DNA of 64,000 nt from assembly GCF_025263565.1 (NCBI RefSeq), contig NZ_CP079865.1, positions 992,001 through 1,056,000 on the forward strand, given 5' to 3'. Below, piece after piece: positions 8,646 to 17,605 of the stretch. The notes beneath the pieces are model-generated. The model did no database searches and was not told the DNA's origin. It was given only the letters and a program-made list of their open reading frames with translations. The stretch's first letter is position 1. Each line of letters opens with the position of its first letter. Origin of the DNA: Mycobacterium sp. SMC-8. Lineage in GTDB: Bacteria > Actinomycetota > Actinomycetes > Mycobacteriales > Mycobacteriaceae. Made by a program: the position numbers and the translations under genes.

Positions 8646-9161
8646 ATGAGCCTTCGGATAGCCGCCCTCGGCCTGTTGGCCGAGGGCCCGGCCAGCGGTT
8701 ACGACCTGCTCAAGCAGTTCGAGAACTCGATGGCCAACGTGTGGCCCGCCACCCAGAGCCAGCTGTACTCCGAGCTCAACAAGCTTGCGGCCGCAGGGTT
8801 GATCGAGGTGTGCGCCGTGGGCCCGCGCGGCCGCAAGGAGTACCAGATCACCGATGCCGGACGCGCCGAGCTGCAGCGCTGGGTCACCAGCCCCCAGGAC
8901 GATCCGCCGTTCCGCAGCGCGGCTCTGTTGCGGGTCTTCCTGCTCGGCCTGATTCCGCCGGAGCAGGCGCGCGCCCATCTGCACGCCATGGCCGAGCACG
9001 CCGAGGCCGAGATCCGGCGGCTGACGGCGCTGCGCGACTCGCTGACGGCAGGACAGACCGACGGGGCGTTCTTCGGGTTGGCGGCGCTGGACTACGGCCT
9101 GCGGCTGCATGCGATGCAGGCCGCATGGGCCAAGTCGGTGGAGGACCGGCTGCCAGACTGA
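8646..9161 (+). CDS. PadR-family transcriptional regulator
   Basis: 171 aa. The N-terminal winged helix (about 1-75) has the PadR pattern LGLLAEGPASGYDLLKQFE followed by SQLYSELNKLAAAGLIEV. The C-terminal helical dimerisation region (Vir_act_alpha_C type, about 90-165) completes the fold. The target genes are unknown. It follows the NCS1 permease with a palindrome overlapping its own promoter, which suggests autoregulation. Confidence 0.9.
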   Translation: MSLRIAALGLLAEGPASGYDLLKQFENSMANVWPATQSQLYSELNKLAAAGLIEVCAVGPRGRKEYQITDAGRAELQRWVTSPQDDPPFRSAALLRVFLLGLIPPEQARAHLHAMAEHAEAEIRRLTALRDSLTAGQTDGAFFGLAALDYGLRLHAMQAAWAKSVEDRLPD

Positions 9162-9188
9162 TCACATCGTCGTTGCATCGCGATAGTT

Positions 9189-9213
9189 TCCGATATATCG
9201 TCAACGTATCGGA
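9189..9213. promoter_or_regulatory. Candidate PadR operator upstream of second padR gene
   Basis: The inverted repeat tccgata-N11-tatcgga contains the self-complementary cgatatatcg at 9191-9200. An AT-rich palindrome in an otherwise GC-rich spacer, 40 nt before the start of a PadR gene, fits autoregulation. Confidence 0.55.
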
Positions 9214-9252
9214 AGCGCAGTCAGTGCTTCGTTCGACAGAAATGAGCACCCC

Positions 9253-9948
9253 ATGAACACCCCTTTCACCCCGCCTGGCAGCCCGTTCGAGGGCCGCGGA
9301 TTCGGATTCGGCCCGGTCGATCCCCGCGTCCTGCACGGACGTCGTCGCGCTTCCCGGCGCGAATTCCGCGAGCACGTCCGTGAGCATCGCGGCGACGCGG
9401 GCTTCGGCCCCGGCGGTTTCGGCCCCGGCGGTTTCGGTCCCGGTTTCGGCCCCGGCTTCGGTTTCGGGCCGGGCGGCCCCGGTGCACGGCGCGGCGGACC
9501 CCGCGGCGGCCGAGGGCGGCGCGGTGACGTGCGCGCGGCGATCCTCAAACTATTGATCGACCGCCCGATGCACGGCTACGAGATGATCCAGGAGATCCAC
9601 GAGCGCAGCCAGCAACTGTGGAAGCCCAGTCCCGGCTCGATCTACCCGACCCTGCAGCTGCTCGTCGACGAAGGTCTGCTCACTGCCACCGAGACCGAGG
9701 GCAGCAAGAAGCTCTTCGAGCTGACCGACGACGGTCGCGCCGCGGCCGAGAAGATCGAGACCGCGCCGTGGGACGAGATCGCAGGTGAGGCCGACCCCGG
9801 AGCGGTGAGCCTCCGCAACGCCGTTGGGCAGCTGATGGGCGCGGTCGCCCAGTCCGCGCACGCGGCCACCCCCGAGCAGCAGCAGCGCATCGTCGACATC
9901 GTGAACAACGCGCGCCGCGAGATCTACCACATTCTCGGCGAGGACTGA
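9253..9948 (+). CDS. PadR-family regulator with Gly/Phe/Pro-rich N-terminus
   Basis: 231 aa. Residues ~50-85 form a low-complexity region of repeated FGPGG units, encoded by a 15-bp tandem repeat (about 9403-9444 and degenerate copies after). A basic RRGGPRGGRGRRGD linker follows. The winged helix (about 97-175) has AILKLLIDRPMHGYEMIQEI and PGSIYPTLQLLVDEGLL, clear PadR motifs. The C-terminal helices are short. Similar glycine-rich PadR proteins occur in other mycobacteria. The repeat tract may vary between strains. Confidence 0.88.
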   Translation: MNTPFTPPGSPFEGRGFGFGPVDPRVLHGRRRASRREFREHVREHRGDAGFGPGGFGPGGFGPGFGPGFGFGPGGPGARRGGPRGGRGRRGDVRAAILKLLIDRPMHGYEMIQEIHERSQQLWKPSPGSIYPTLQLLVDEGLLTATETEGSKKLFELTDDGRAAAEKIETAPWDEIAGEADPGAVSLRNAVGQLMGAVAQSAHAATPEQQQRIVDIVNNARREIYHILGED

Positions 9949-9992
9949 TCCGGGCGGATCGGGCGCGATTACGGTTTCTCGGCCGCGGTCCA

Positions 9993-9998
9993 TAAAAT
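9993..9998 (+). promoter_or_regulatory. -10 box of prfC
   Basis: TAAAAT lies 10 nt before the prfC ATG, so the mRNA is leaderless or nearly so. Confidence 0.45.
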
Positions 9999-10008
9999 CG
10001 GCGGCATA

Positions 10009-11643
10009 ATGACGAACTCCACCGAGGCGGCGACGGCGGCCGGCCCTCGATCCGACCGCGTCTCAACCGAGGCCCGACGCCGCCGAACCTTCGCAGTCAT
10101 CAGCCACCCGGACGCCGGCAAGTCCACGTTGACCGAAGCCCTGGTGCTGCACGCCAAGGCCATCACCGAGGCCGGCGCCATTCACGGCAAGGCCGGCCGC
10201 CGCGCCACCGTGTCCGACTGGATGGAGATGGAGAAGGCGCGCGGCATCTCGATCACTTCGACGGCGCTGCAGTTCCCCTACATCACGCACGCCGGCGACA
10301 CCTGCGTCATCAACCTGCTCGACACCCCCGGCCACGCGGATTTCTCCGAGGACACCTACCGGGTGCTGACCGCTGTCGACTCGGCGGTAATGCTGATCGA
10401 CGCGGCCAAGGGCCTGGAACCGCAGACGCTCAAGCTCTTCCAGGTGTGCCGGCACCGCCGGATCCCGATCATCACCGTGGTCAACAAGTGGGACCGTCCG
10501 GGCCGCCATGCGCTGGAGCTGATGGACGAGATCCAGTCGGAGATCGGGTTGCGGCCGACACCACTGACGTGGCCGGTCGGCATCGCCGGCGATTTCAAGG
10601 GCGTACTCGACCGCCGCACTGGGAAGTTCATCCGCTTCACCCGCACCGCCGGTGGCGCGACCGCCGCCCCCGAGGAGCACATCGACCCGTCGAAGGCGCA
10701 TGACGCGGCCGGGGTGGACTGGGACACCGCGGTCGAGGAGTCGGAGCTGTTGAGCGCCGACGGCGCCGACTTCGATCCGGAGACGTTCCTCGACTGCACC
10801 TCGACGCCGGTGCTGTTCACTTCCGCGGCACTGAATTTCGGAGTGAACCAGCTTCTCGACGTGCTCGCCCAGCTGGCGCCGCCGCCGAGCGGGCAGCTCG
10901 ACGTCGACGGCAACCGGCGCGACGCGGCGGCGCCGTTCAGCGCGTTCGTGTTCAAGGTGCAGGCGGGCATGGATTCCGCGCACCGCGACCGCATCGCCTA
11001 TGCCCGGGTGTGCTCGGGCACGTTCGAACGCGGCGACGTCCTGACCCACGCGTCCACCGGCAAGCCGTTCGTGACCAAGTACGCCCAGTCGGTCTTCGGC
11101 CGGGAGCGGTCGACTCTCGACACCGCGTGGCCGGGTGACGTGATCGGGCTGGCCAACGCCGCCGCGCTGCGGCCGGGTGACACGCTCTACCAGGACGTCG
11201 CGGTGCAATACCCTCCGATCCCGAGCTTTTCGCCTGAACACTTCTCCGTCGCGCGGGGCACCGACCCGAGCAAGCACAAGCAGTTCCGCAAAGGCATCGA
11301 GCAGCTCGACCAGGAAGGCGTCGTCCAGGTGCTGCGCTCGGACCGGCGCGGCGACCAGGCACCCGTTCTGGCGGCCGTCGGGCCGATGCAGTTCGAGGTG
11401 GCCGCCCACCGGATGGCGTCGGAGTTCAGCGCCCCGATCGCACTCGAAGCCCTGCCCTATACGGTGGCCCGCATCTGCGAACCCGAGGACGCCGAAGCGC
11501 TGGGCAAGATGGCCGCGGTGGAGGTCTTCACCCGCACCGACGGCGTCATGCTCGTGGTGTTCTCCACGAGGTGGCGGTTGGAGACGGTGCAGCGGGAGAA
11601 CCCCACCATGCAGTTGCGGGAACTGGTCGCGGCGGGCCAGTAG
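10009..11643 (+). CDS. prfC: Peptide chain release factor 3 (RF3)
   Basis: A 544-aa translational GTPase of the usual RF3 length. GTP-binding motifs are the P-loop SHPDAGKST (32-40), DTPGH (105-109) and NKWD (159-162). The RF3-specific C-terminal region contains [14 protein letters not shown]3 recycles RF1/RF2 from the ribosome after termination. It is transcribed alone, convergent with glpK. The 136-bp gap after it shows no clear hairpin with a U-tract. Confidence 0.95.
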   Translation: MTNSTEAATAAGPRSDRVSTEARRRRTFAVISHPDAGKSTLTEALVLHAKAITEAGAIHGKAGRRATVSDWMEMEKARGISITSTALQFPYITHAGDTCVINLLDTPGHADFSEDTYRVLTAVDSAVMLIDAAKGLEPQTLKLFQVCRHRRIPIITVVNKWDRPGRHALELMDEIQSEIGLRPTPLTWPVGIAGDFKGVLDRRTGKFIRFTRTAGGATAAPEEHIDPSKAHDAAGVDWDTAVEESELLSADGADFDPETFLDCTSTPVLFTSAALNFGVNQLLDVLAQLAPPPSGQLDVDGNRRDAAAPFSAFVFKVQAGMDSAHRDRIAYARVCSGTFERGDVLTHASTGKPFVTKYAQSVFGRERSTLDTAWPGDVIGLANAAALRPGDTLYQDVAVQYPPIPSFSPEHFSVARGTDPSKHKQFRKGIEQLDQEGVVQVLRSDRRGDQAPVLAAVGPMQFEVAAHRMASEFSAPIALEALPYTVARICEPEDAEALGKMAAVEVFTRTDGVMLVVFSTRWRLETVQRENPTMQLRELVAAGQ

Positions 11644-11779
11644 GAACAAGCTCGCCAAGGTTGGCACGGTCGCAGCCAAAGCCGCCACGTATGTGGGCCT
11701 TATGCACGCCAGATCGCTGAAATTCGTACATAACACCCACATTCGCGGCCACGCCGACGTTGACCGACGTCACCGGTGA

Positions 11780-13297
11780 TCAGTCGACGTCGACCCAGTC
11801 CAGGGTGCGCTGCACGGCTTTGCGCCAACCCGCGTAGCCGTCTTCGCGCTGTTCGCCCGACCAGTCGGGTGACCAGCGTTTGCCCTCCTGCCAGTTGGCG
11901 CGCAGATCGTCCGGGCCGTCCCAGAATCCGGCGGCCAGTCCCGCAGCGTACGCGGCGCCGAGCGCAGTGGTCTCGGCGACGACGGGCTTGACGACGTCGA
12001 CGCCGAGCACGTCGGCCTGGATCTGCATACACAGGTCGTTGGCGGTGATGCCGCCGTCGACCTTCAGCACCTCAAGGCGCACACCGGAATCGGCGGCCAT
12101 CGCATCGACGACGTCGCGGCTCTGGTAACAGATCGCCTCCAACGTCGCCCGCGCCACGTGGGCGTTGGTGTTGAACCGGGACAGTCCGACGATCGCCCCG
12201 CGCGCATCCGAGCGCCAGTACGGGGCGAACAGGCCGGAGAACGCCGGCACGAAGTACACCCCGCCGTTGTCCTCGACCTGACGGGCCAGCGCCTCGCTCT
12301 GTGACGCGCCGCTGATGATGCCCAGCTGGTCGCGCAGCCACTGCACCGCCGAGCCCGTCACCGCAATCGAACCCTCAAGGGCGTAAACGGGTTTCGCGTC
12401 ACCGAACTGGTAACACACCGTGGTCAGCAGTCCGTTCTTCGACCGCACGATGTCCTCGCCGGTGTTCAGCAGCAGGAAATTGCCTGTGCCGTAAGTGTTT
12501 TTCGCCTCTCCGACGGACAGGCAGACCTGCCCCACCATGGCGGCCTGCTGATCGCCGAGGATCCCGGTGACCGGGATTTCGCCGTCGGCGGGCCCGGTCT
12601 CGACGGTGACCCCGTATGGCTGCGGAGACGACGACGGCCGGATCTCGGGCAGCATCTGGCGCGGGATCCCGAAGAACCCGAGCAGTTCGTCGTCCCAGTC
12701 CAGGGTCTCCAGATTCATCAGCATGGTGCGGCTGGCGTTCGTGACGTCGGTGACGTGCACCCCGCCGCGATGCCCGCCGGTCAGATTCCACAGCACCCAG
12801 GTGTCGGTGGTGCCGAAGAGCGCGTCACCCTTCTCGGCGTCGGCGCGCAGACCGTCGACGTTCTCCAGCAGCCACTGCAGCTTGCCGCCGGAGAAATAGG
12901 TGGCCGGTGGCAACCCGGCCTTCTGCCGGATCACGTCACCGCGACCGTCACGGTCGAGTGCGGACGCGATCCGGTCGGTGCGGGTGTCCTGCCAGACGAT
13001 CGCGTTGTAGTACGGCCGGCCGGTGTGCCGGTTCCACACCAGCGACGTCTCGCGCTGGTTGGTGATGCCCAGCGCCACCAGGTCGGTGGTGGCGAGCTTG
13101 GTCTTGTTCAGCGCCGTCGCCAGCACTGAGCCGGTGCGCTCCCAGATCTCGACGGGATTGTGCTCGACCCAGCCCGCCCTGGGCAGGATCTGTTCGTGTT
13201 CGAGCTGGTGACGGCCCACCTCGGCGCCGTCATGGTCGAAGATCATGCAGCGGGTGCTGGTGGTGCCCTGGTCGATTGCAGCGACGAAGTCGGCCAT
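11780..13297 (-). CDS. glpK: Glycerol kinase
   Basis: 505 aa from the ATG at 13297 ([16 protein letters not shown]); the upstream in-frame extension overlaps the divergent methyltransferase and is unlikely. The FGGY-kinase ATP motif DQGTTSTR is at 8-15, and the substrate segment with WN(R)[16 protein letters not shown] and the C-terminal [18 protein letters not shown] signature follow. It phosphorylates glycerol to glycerol-3-phosphate in the cytoplasm. Matches Rv3696c. Only 6 nt separate its start from the divergent gene. Confidence 0.96.
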   Translation of the reverse strand: MADFVAAIDQGTTSTRCMIFDHDGAEVGRHQLEHEQILPRAGWVEHNPVEIWERTGSVLATALNKTKLATTDLVALGITNQRETSLVWNRHTGRPYYNAIVWQDTRTDRIASALDRDGRGDVIRQKAGLPPATYFSGGKLQWLLENVDGLRADAEKGDALFGTTDTWVLWNLTGGHRGGVHVTDVTNASRTMLMNLETLDWDDELLGFFGIPRQMLPEIRPSSSPQPYGVTVETGPADGEIPVTGILGDQQAAMVGQVCLSVGEAKNTYGTGNFLLLNTGEDIVRSKNGLLTTVCYQFGDAKPVYALEGSIAVTGSAVQWLRDQLGIISGASQSEALARQVEDNGGVYFVPAFSGLFAPYWRSDARGAIVGLSRFNTNAHVARATLEAICYQSRDVVDAMAADSGVRLEVLKVDGGITANDLCMQIQADVLGVDVVKPVVAETTALGAAYAAGLAAGFWDGPDDLRANWQEGKRWSPDWSGEQREDGYAGWRKAVQRTLDWVDVD

Positions 13298-13303
13298 TCG
13301 TCC

Positions 13304-14092
13304 ATGATGGACTACGTGAACACACGGGCCGTGCAATCGGCGGCAGACATCGGCTCCATGCCGCGCGGTGGGCCGGATGCGTCCTGCCTGGACCGCCTGC
13401 TGGAAACCGACCGTCGCGAATACCTGGACCGGGACTCAGCCGGAGATGCTGGGCTCGAGCGGACCAAGCGCAGCGTGATCCGGGCCCTGGACTGGACCGG
13501 GGAGCTGTTCGGCAACCACGACAAGTTCGCGAAGCTGGCGCTCGACGAGGTCGCCGACGTGGCCGACCCCGCAATTCTGGAGCTCGGCGCAGGGCACGGC
13601 GGGCTGTCCCGCAAGCTGCTGGAGTGGCACCCCACGGCCCGGCTCACCGTGACCGACGTCGAGCCGGCGTCCGTCGCGGCGATCGCGGCCGGGGACCTCG
13701 GGGCCCATCCGCGGGCGACGGTCCGGCAGATGGACGCGACGGCGCTGGACGCGGCCGACGGCAAGTTCGACCTGGCGGTGTTCGCGTTGTCGTTCCACCA
13801 TCTGCCGCCGAAGGCCGCGGCCCGGGTGATCGCCGAGGGCACCCGCGCGGCGCACAAGCTGCTCATCATCGATCTGCCTCGCCCGCCGGCGCCGCTGCAT
13901 CTGCTGCGGTTGGCGACGATGCTGCCGTGGGCGCCGCTGGTGCCGTTCGTGCACGACGGGGTGATCAGCTCGTTGCGCGCCTACAGTCCGTCGGCGCTGC
14001 GCGCGCTGGCCGCCTGCGCCGACCCGCCGGTGCACCTGGAGTTGCGTGGCGGGTTGCTCAGTCCTCAGGTCGCGGTGGCGTGGCGCCGATAG
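13304..14092 (+). CDS. Class I SAM-dependent methyltransferase
   Basis: 262 aa from the ATG ATG pair at 13304; an alternative ATG is at 13358. Motif [11 protein letters not shown] is at 91-100, followed by the acidic TVTDVEP loop and the [11 protein letters not shown] segment typical of UbiE/type-11 methyltransferases. The C-terminus is hydrophobic around [18 protein letters not shown], suggesting a lipid or membrane-associated substrate. Divergent from glpK by 6 nt. Substrate unknown. Confidence 0.8.
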   Translation: MMDYVNTRAVQSAADIGSMPRGGPDASCLDRLLETDRREYLDRDSAGDAGLERTKRSVIRALDWTGELFGNHDKFAKLALDEVADVADPAILELGAGHGGLSRKLLEWHPTARLTVTDVEPASVAAIAAGDLGAHPRATVRQMDATALDAADGKFDLAVFALSFHHLPPKAAARVIAEGTRAAHKLLIIDLPRPPAPLHLLRLATMLPWAPLVPFVHDGVISSLRAYSPSALRALAACADPPVHLELRGGLLSPQVAVAWRR

Positions 14093-14095
14093 TCT
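14090..14095 (+). promoter_or_regulatory. -10 box of GCS2-like gene
   Basis: TAGTCT overlaps the stop codon of the upstream methyltransferase and lies 7 nt before the GTG at 14103. Confidence 0.45.
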
Positions 14096-14102
14096 TGGGT
14101 CC

Positions 14103-15581
14103 GTGGGCGAGGAACTGAAGCAGACGGAGTTCAGTCGCGCGCACCGCCGCGAGTACCGCCGCAAGGTGCAGCTGTGCCTCGACGTTTTCGAGACGATGCT
14201 GGCTCAGTCCAGCTTCGACTTCGAGAAGCCGCTGACGGGTATGGAGATCGAATGCAACCTGGTCGACTCCGCATATCAACCCGCGATGAACAACTCCGAA
14301 GTGCTCGAGGCGATCGCCGATCCCGCGTATCAGACTGAACTGGGCGCCTACAACATCGAGTTCAACGTGCCCCCGCGCCGGCTTCCGGGCCGCGCGGCCC
14401 TCGACCTCGAAGCCGACGTGCGCGCCAGCCTGAACGCCGCGGAATCCAAGGCCAACACCGACGGTTCGCACATCGTGATGATCGGCATCCTGCCGACGCT
14501 GATGCCGGAGCATCTGTCGGGAAGCTGGATGAGCGAGTCCACCCGCTACCAGGCGCTCAACGACTCGATCTTCACCGCGCGCGGCGAAGACATCATGATC
14601 GACATCGCCGGCCCGGAGCGGCTGAGCCTGCAGACCGCCACCATCGCCCCGGAATCCGCCTGCACCAGCATGCAATTGCACCTGCAGGTGTCGCCCGCCG
14701 ACTTCGCCGCCAACTGGAACGCCGCGCAGGTGCTGGCCGGCCCCCAGCTCGCGCTGGGCGCGAACTCGCCGTTCTTCTTCGGCCACCACCTGTGGGCAGA
14801 GACCCGCATCGAGCTGTTCACCCAGGCCACCGACACCCGCCCCGACGAACTCAAGACCCAGGGGGTGCGACCTCGCGTCTGGTTCGGGGAACGCTGGATC
14901 ACGTCGATCTTCGACCTGTTCGAGGAGAACGTGCGCTACTTCCCGTCGCTGCTGCCCGAACTCTCCGACGAGGACCCGGTCGCCGAACTGGCCGCCGGCC
15001 GCACGCCGAAGCTGTCGGAGCTGCGCCTGCACAACGGCACGATCTACCGGTGGAACCGGCCCGTCTACGACATCGTGAACGGGCGCCCGCACCTGCGGGT
15101 GGAGAACAGGGTGCTGCCCGCGGGACCGACGGTGCTCGACATGATGGCCAACGCGGCCTTCTACTACGGGGCGCTGCGGACGTTGTCCGAGGAGGACCGT
15201 CCGCTGTGGACGAAGGTGAGTTTCGCTGCCGCAGAGGCGAATTTCGTCGCCGCCGCCCACCAGGGGATGGACGCTCGGCTGTACTGGCCCGGGGTCGGAG
15301 AGGTGACCCCGGACGAGTTGATCCTGCGGCAGCTGCTGCCGATGGCCGACGAAGGACTGCGCCGGTGGGAGGTCGCCGCCGACGTGCGCGACCGCTACCT
15401 CGGTGTGATCGAGGGCCGCGCCAAGACCGGACGCAACGGGGCGGCATGGCAATCCAGTACCGTCACCGCGCTGCAGGACCGGGGCATGAGCCGCCCGGAC
15501 GCGCTGGCCGAGATGCTGCGGTTGTACTGCGAGCGCATGCACACCAACGAACCGGTGCACACCTGGGATCTGCCGGCCTGA
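14103..15581 (+). CDS. Glutamate-cysteine ligase-like (GCS2 family) protein
   Basis: 492 aa from GTG 14103; the longer open frame overlaps the previous gene. It contains the GCS2 glutamate-binding start MEIECNLVD (47-55), the ELGAYNIEFNVPPR segment and a SACTSMQLHLQVSP core. It matches Rv3698 in order and length. It is distinct from EgtA at 33208-34482. The family forms gamma-glutamyl amides; in mycobacteria the substrate of this paralogue is unknown. Confidence 0.82.
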   Translation: MGEELKQTEFSRAHRREYRRKVQLCLDVFETMLAQSSFDFEKPLTGMEIECNLVDSAYQPAMNNSEVLEAIADPAYQTELGAYNIEFNVPPRRLPGRAALDLEADVRASLNAAESKANTDGSHIVMIGILPTLMPEHLSGSWMSESTRYQALNDSIFTARGEDIMIDIAGPERLSLQTATIAPESACTSMQLHLQVSPADFAANWNAAQVLAGPQLALGANSPFFFGHHLWAETRIELFTQATDTRPDELKTQGVRPRVWFGERWITSIFDLFEENVRYFPSLLPELSDEDPVAELAAGRTPKLSELRLHNGTIYRWNRPVYDIVNGRPHLRVENRVLPAGPTVLDMMANAAFYYGALRTLSEEDRPLWTKVSFAAAEANFVAAAHQGMDARLYWPGVGEVTPDELILRQLLPMADEGLRRWEVAADVRDRYLGVIEGRAKTGRNGAAWQSSTVTALQDRGMSRPDALAEMLRLYCERMHTNEPVHTWDLPA

Positions 15582-15592
15582 CGCGGCGAGGG

Positions 15593-15598
15593 TAGGTT
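15593..15598 (+). promoter_or_regulatory. -10 box of methyltransferase gene
   Basis: TAGGTT lies 7 nt before the ATG at 15606; no ribosome-binding site is visible. Confidence 0.45.
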
Positions 15599-15605
15599 GG
15601 CGGAC

Positions 15606-16280
15606 ATGGCCGACGTCATGGACTGGGACGGCGTATACCGGGGCGAAGCCGACTTCGACGGTGAGCCGCCGTGGAACATCGGCGAACCGCAGCCCGAGCT
15701 GGCCGCGCTGTGGCGCGACGGCAAGTTTCGCAGCGAGGTGCTCGACGCCGGTTGCGGCCACGCGGAACTGTCCCTGGCACTGGCCGCCGACGGCTACACG
15801 GTGACCGGGATCGACATCAGCCCGACGGCGGTCGCCGCGGCCACCGCGGCGGCCGCCGAGCGTGGGTTGTCGGAACGGGCGTCGTTCGTCGCCGCCGACA
15901 TCACCGCGCTGAGCGGATTCGACGGCCGGTTCGCCACGGTGGTGGACAGCACACTGTTTCACTCTCTGCCGGTCGAGTCCCGCGACGCCTACCTGCAGTC
16001 GGTGCACCGGGCCGCCGCACCCGGGGCGGGCTTCTTCGTGCTGGTCTTCGCCAAGGGCGCGTTCCCGGCGGAGATGGAAGGTGGCCCCAACGAGGTCACC
16101 GAACTCGAACTGCGCGAGGCGGTTTCCCGGTACTGGGTCATCGACGACATCCGGCCATCGCTGATCCACACGAACGTGCCGAAACTTCCCGGCATGCCGC
16201 CCCCGCCGCTGGATATGCTCGACGAGCACGGTCGGCTGCGGATGCAGGCGTTCGTGCTGTCGGCCCACAAAGACGGCTAG
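15606..16280 (+). CDS. Class I SAM-dependent methyltransferase (Rv3699 type)
   Basis: 224 aa from ATG 15606, set by the TANNNT box; a TTG at 15597 is also open. Motif I EVLDAGCGHAEL is near 44-55 with GID at 68-70 as the SAM ribose acid. The N-terminal WDGVYRGEADFDGEPPWNIG resembles thiopurine/tellurite-type methyltransferases. It matches Rv3699. Its TAG stop shares CTAG with the convergent MftD-like gene (4-bp overlap). Substrate unknown. Confidence 0.85.
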   Translation: MADVMDWDGVYRGEADFDGEPPWNIGEPQPELAALWRDGKFRSEVLDAGCGHAELSLALAADGYTVTGIDISPTAVAAATAAAAERGLSERASFVAADITALSGFDGRFATVVDSTLFHSLPVESRDAYLQSVHRAAAPGAGFFVLVFAKGAFPAEMEGGPNEVTELELREAVSRYWVIDDIRPSLIHTNVPKLPGMPPPPLDMLDEHGRLRMQAFVLSAHKDG

Positions 16281-17449
16281 ACACCCAGGTCCCGGCGGAA
16301 GCCGTCCGGGATCACAAGGTCGGCCGGGGTCAGCTCATGGATCGAGGACAGCCCGAGACCCAGCAGCGCCGAGTCGATTCCGCCACGCAGGATGTCGAGG
16401 ACATTCTCGACGCCGGCCTGCCCTCCCGTTGCCAGGCCCCACAGGTATGCGCGGCCGATCATCACGGCGCGGGCGCCGAGCGCGACGGCCTTGACGACGT
16501 CACTGCCGCGCCGGATCCCACCGTCGAGCACAATCTCGATCTGGTCACCGACAGCGGTGGCGATGGCCGGTAGGGCACGGACCGGAGCCGGGGTGCCGTC
16601 GAGGTTGTTGCCGCCGTGATTGGACACCGAGATCGCGGTGACGCCGGCATCGACGGCGCGCCGGGCGTCGTCGACGCGCATGACCCCCTTCAGCATGAAC
16701 GGGCCGCCCCACTGCTCCCGCAGCCAGGCGATGTCCTCCCAGGTGGGCAGCGGCGTCTGCATCCATTCGCCGTATGCGCCGAAGAACGTCGGGGCGGTGC
16801 CGCCGTCGGCCAGGTTCGGGGCGGTGAGGTCCGGCACGCGTCCGGACCTGGCGAAGTCGAGGAGCCACCGCGGCCGCCGCACCGCCTCGGGCGCGAAGCG
16901 CAGCATCGCCTTGAGGTCCATCTTCTCCGGTATGGCCGGACTGCCCCAGTCCCGGCCGTTGGAGAAGGACCAGTCGGTGGTGATGATCAGGCCGACGGCG
17001 CCGGCTCGGCGCGCCCGCTCCATCCGGCCGACCAGCTTGTCCCGGCTACCGGTCCAGTACATCTGGAAGAATGTCTGCGGATTGGCCGCGGCGACCTCTT
17101 CGATCGGCTTGCTGGCGAACGAGGACAGACCGATCGCGGTGCCGCGGGCCGCGGCGGCGCGCGCCACCGCGACCTCACCGTCGGGATGGACGGCCTGCAC
17201 CCCGGTCGGTGAGATGAGCACCGGGAGCGAAATGTCCTGTCCCATCACGGTGGTGGCTTGATCCCGCTTGCCCGACAGCCCGGCGACATGCGGAGCGAAG
17301 CCGAGTTCGCTGAACGCCGACAGATTATCTCCGACGGTGACGCCCTTTTCCGAGCCGGCGACCAGCGCACTGTAGACACTGGCCGGCAACCGCTTCTGCG
17401 CGCGTCGCTGCGCCTCGGCGACGGTCTCGAACCAACCGGTGGCGGCCAT
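16277..17449 (-). CDS. MftD-like FMN oxidase (pre-mycofactocin synthase family)
   Basis: 390 aa from ATG 17449 with AGGAG upstream. It is an FMN-dependent alpha-hydroxy-acid oxidase fold protein, closest from memory to Rv0694/MftD along its whole length. The catalytic base region reads SNHGGNNLDGT: H278 is kept, but position 281 is Asn where lactate and glycolate oxidases have the substrate-carboxylate Arg. R313 in LDGGIRRGSD and K254 are present. MftD converts the AHDP intermediate to premycofactocin. No mftABC genes are in the window, so this may be a second copy or the only copy. An L-lactate dehydrogenase annotation is the alternative. It lies next to mftM and mycofactocin-linked dehydrogenases. 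Confidence 0.75.
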   Translation of the reverse strand: MAATGWFETVAEAQRRAQKRLPASVYSALVAGSEKGVTVGDNLSAFSELGFAPHVAGLSGKRDQATTVMGQDISLPVLISPTGVQAVHPDGEVAVARAAAARGTAIGLSSFASKPIEEVAAANPQTFFQMYWTGSRDKLVGRMERARRAGAVGLIITTDWSFSNGRDWGSPAIPEKMDLKAMLRFAPEAVRRPRWLLDFARSGRVPDLTAPNLADGGTAPTFFGAYGEWMQTPLPTWEDIAWLREQWGGPFMLKGVMRVDDARRAVDAGVTAISVSNHGGNNLDGTPAPVRALPAIATAVGDQIEIVLDGGIRRGSDVVKAVALGARAVMIGRAYLWGLATGGQAGVENVLDILRGGIDSALLGLGLSSIHELTPADLVIPDGFRRDLGV

Positions 17450-17510
17450 GGGCGTCTCCTCTGCTTTTCCGCCGTCGACGCTATGGCATCTCGCTGCGCA
17501 CGGGAACTCA

Positions 17511-17538
17511 CCGGATGGGTAGGCACCTACCCATCCGG
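17511..17538. promoter_or_regulatory. 13-bp dyad between mftD-like and mftM genes
   Basis: Arms 17511-17523 (ccggatgggtagg) and 17526-17538 are exact reverse complements around two bases. The site lies 62 nt upstream of the mftD-like start and 68 nt before the mftM ATG. The tight centre favours a protein-binding operator over a stem-loop. Confidence 0.55.
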
Positions 17539-17591
17539 ACGGGTGCCGCATTGCGCCCTTTCGGGGCGCGCGCCGGCGCCCTGTCGGTCAA

Positions 17592-17597
17592 TAGCGT
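17592..17597 (+). promoter_or_regulatory. -10 box of mftM
   Basis: TAGCGT is 8 nt before the ATG at 17606. Confidence 0.5.
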
Positions 17598-17605
17598 TGG
17601 CGGAC

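Noticed and set aside
11644..11779. Terminator or small RNA between prfC and glpK
   Set aside because: No stable stem with a tail was seen in the 136-bp gap.
14058..16268. 736-codon minus-strand frame
   Set aside because: Opposite two recognisable genes; composition typical of antisense shadow.
16277..17449. L-lactate dehydrogenase annotation
   Set aside because: The carboxylate-binding Arg is replaced by Asn and the protein matches MftD along its length from memory; kept only as an alternative.
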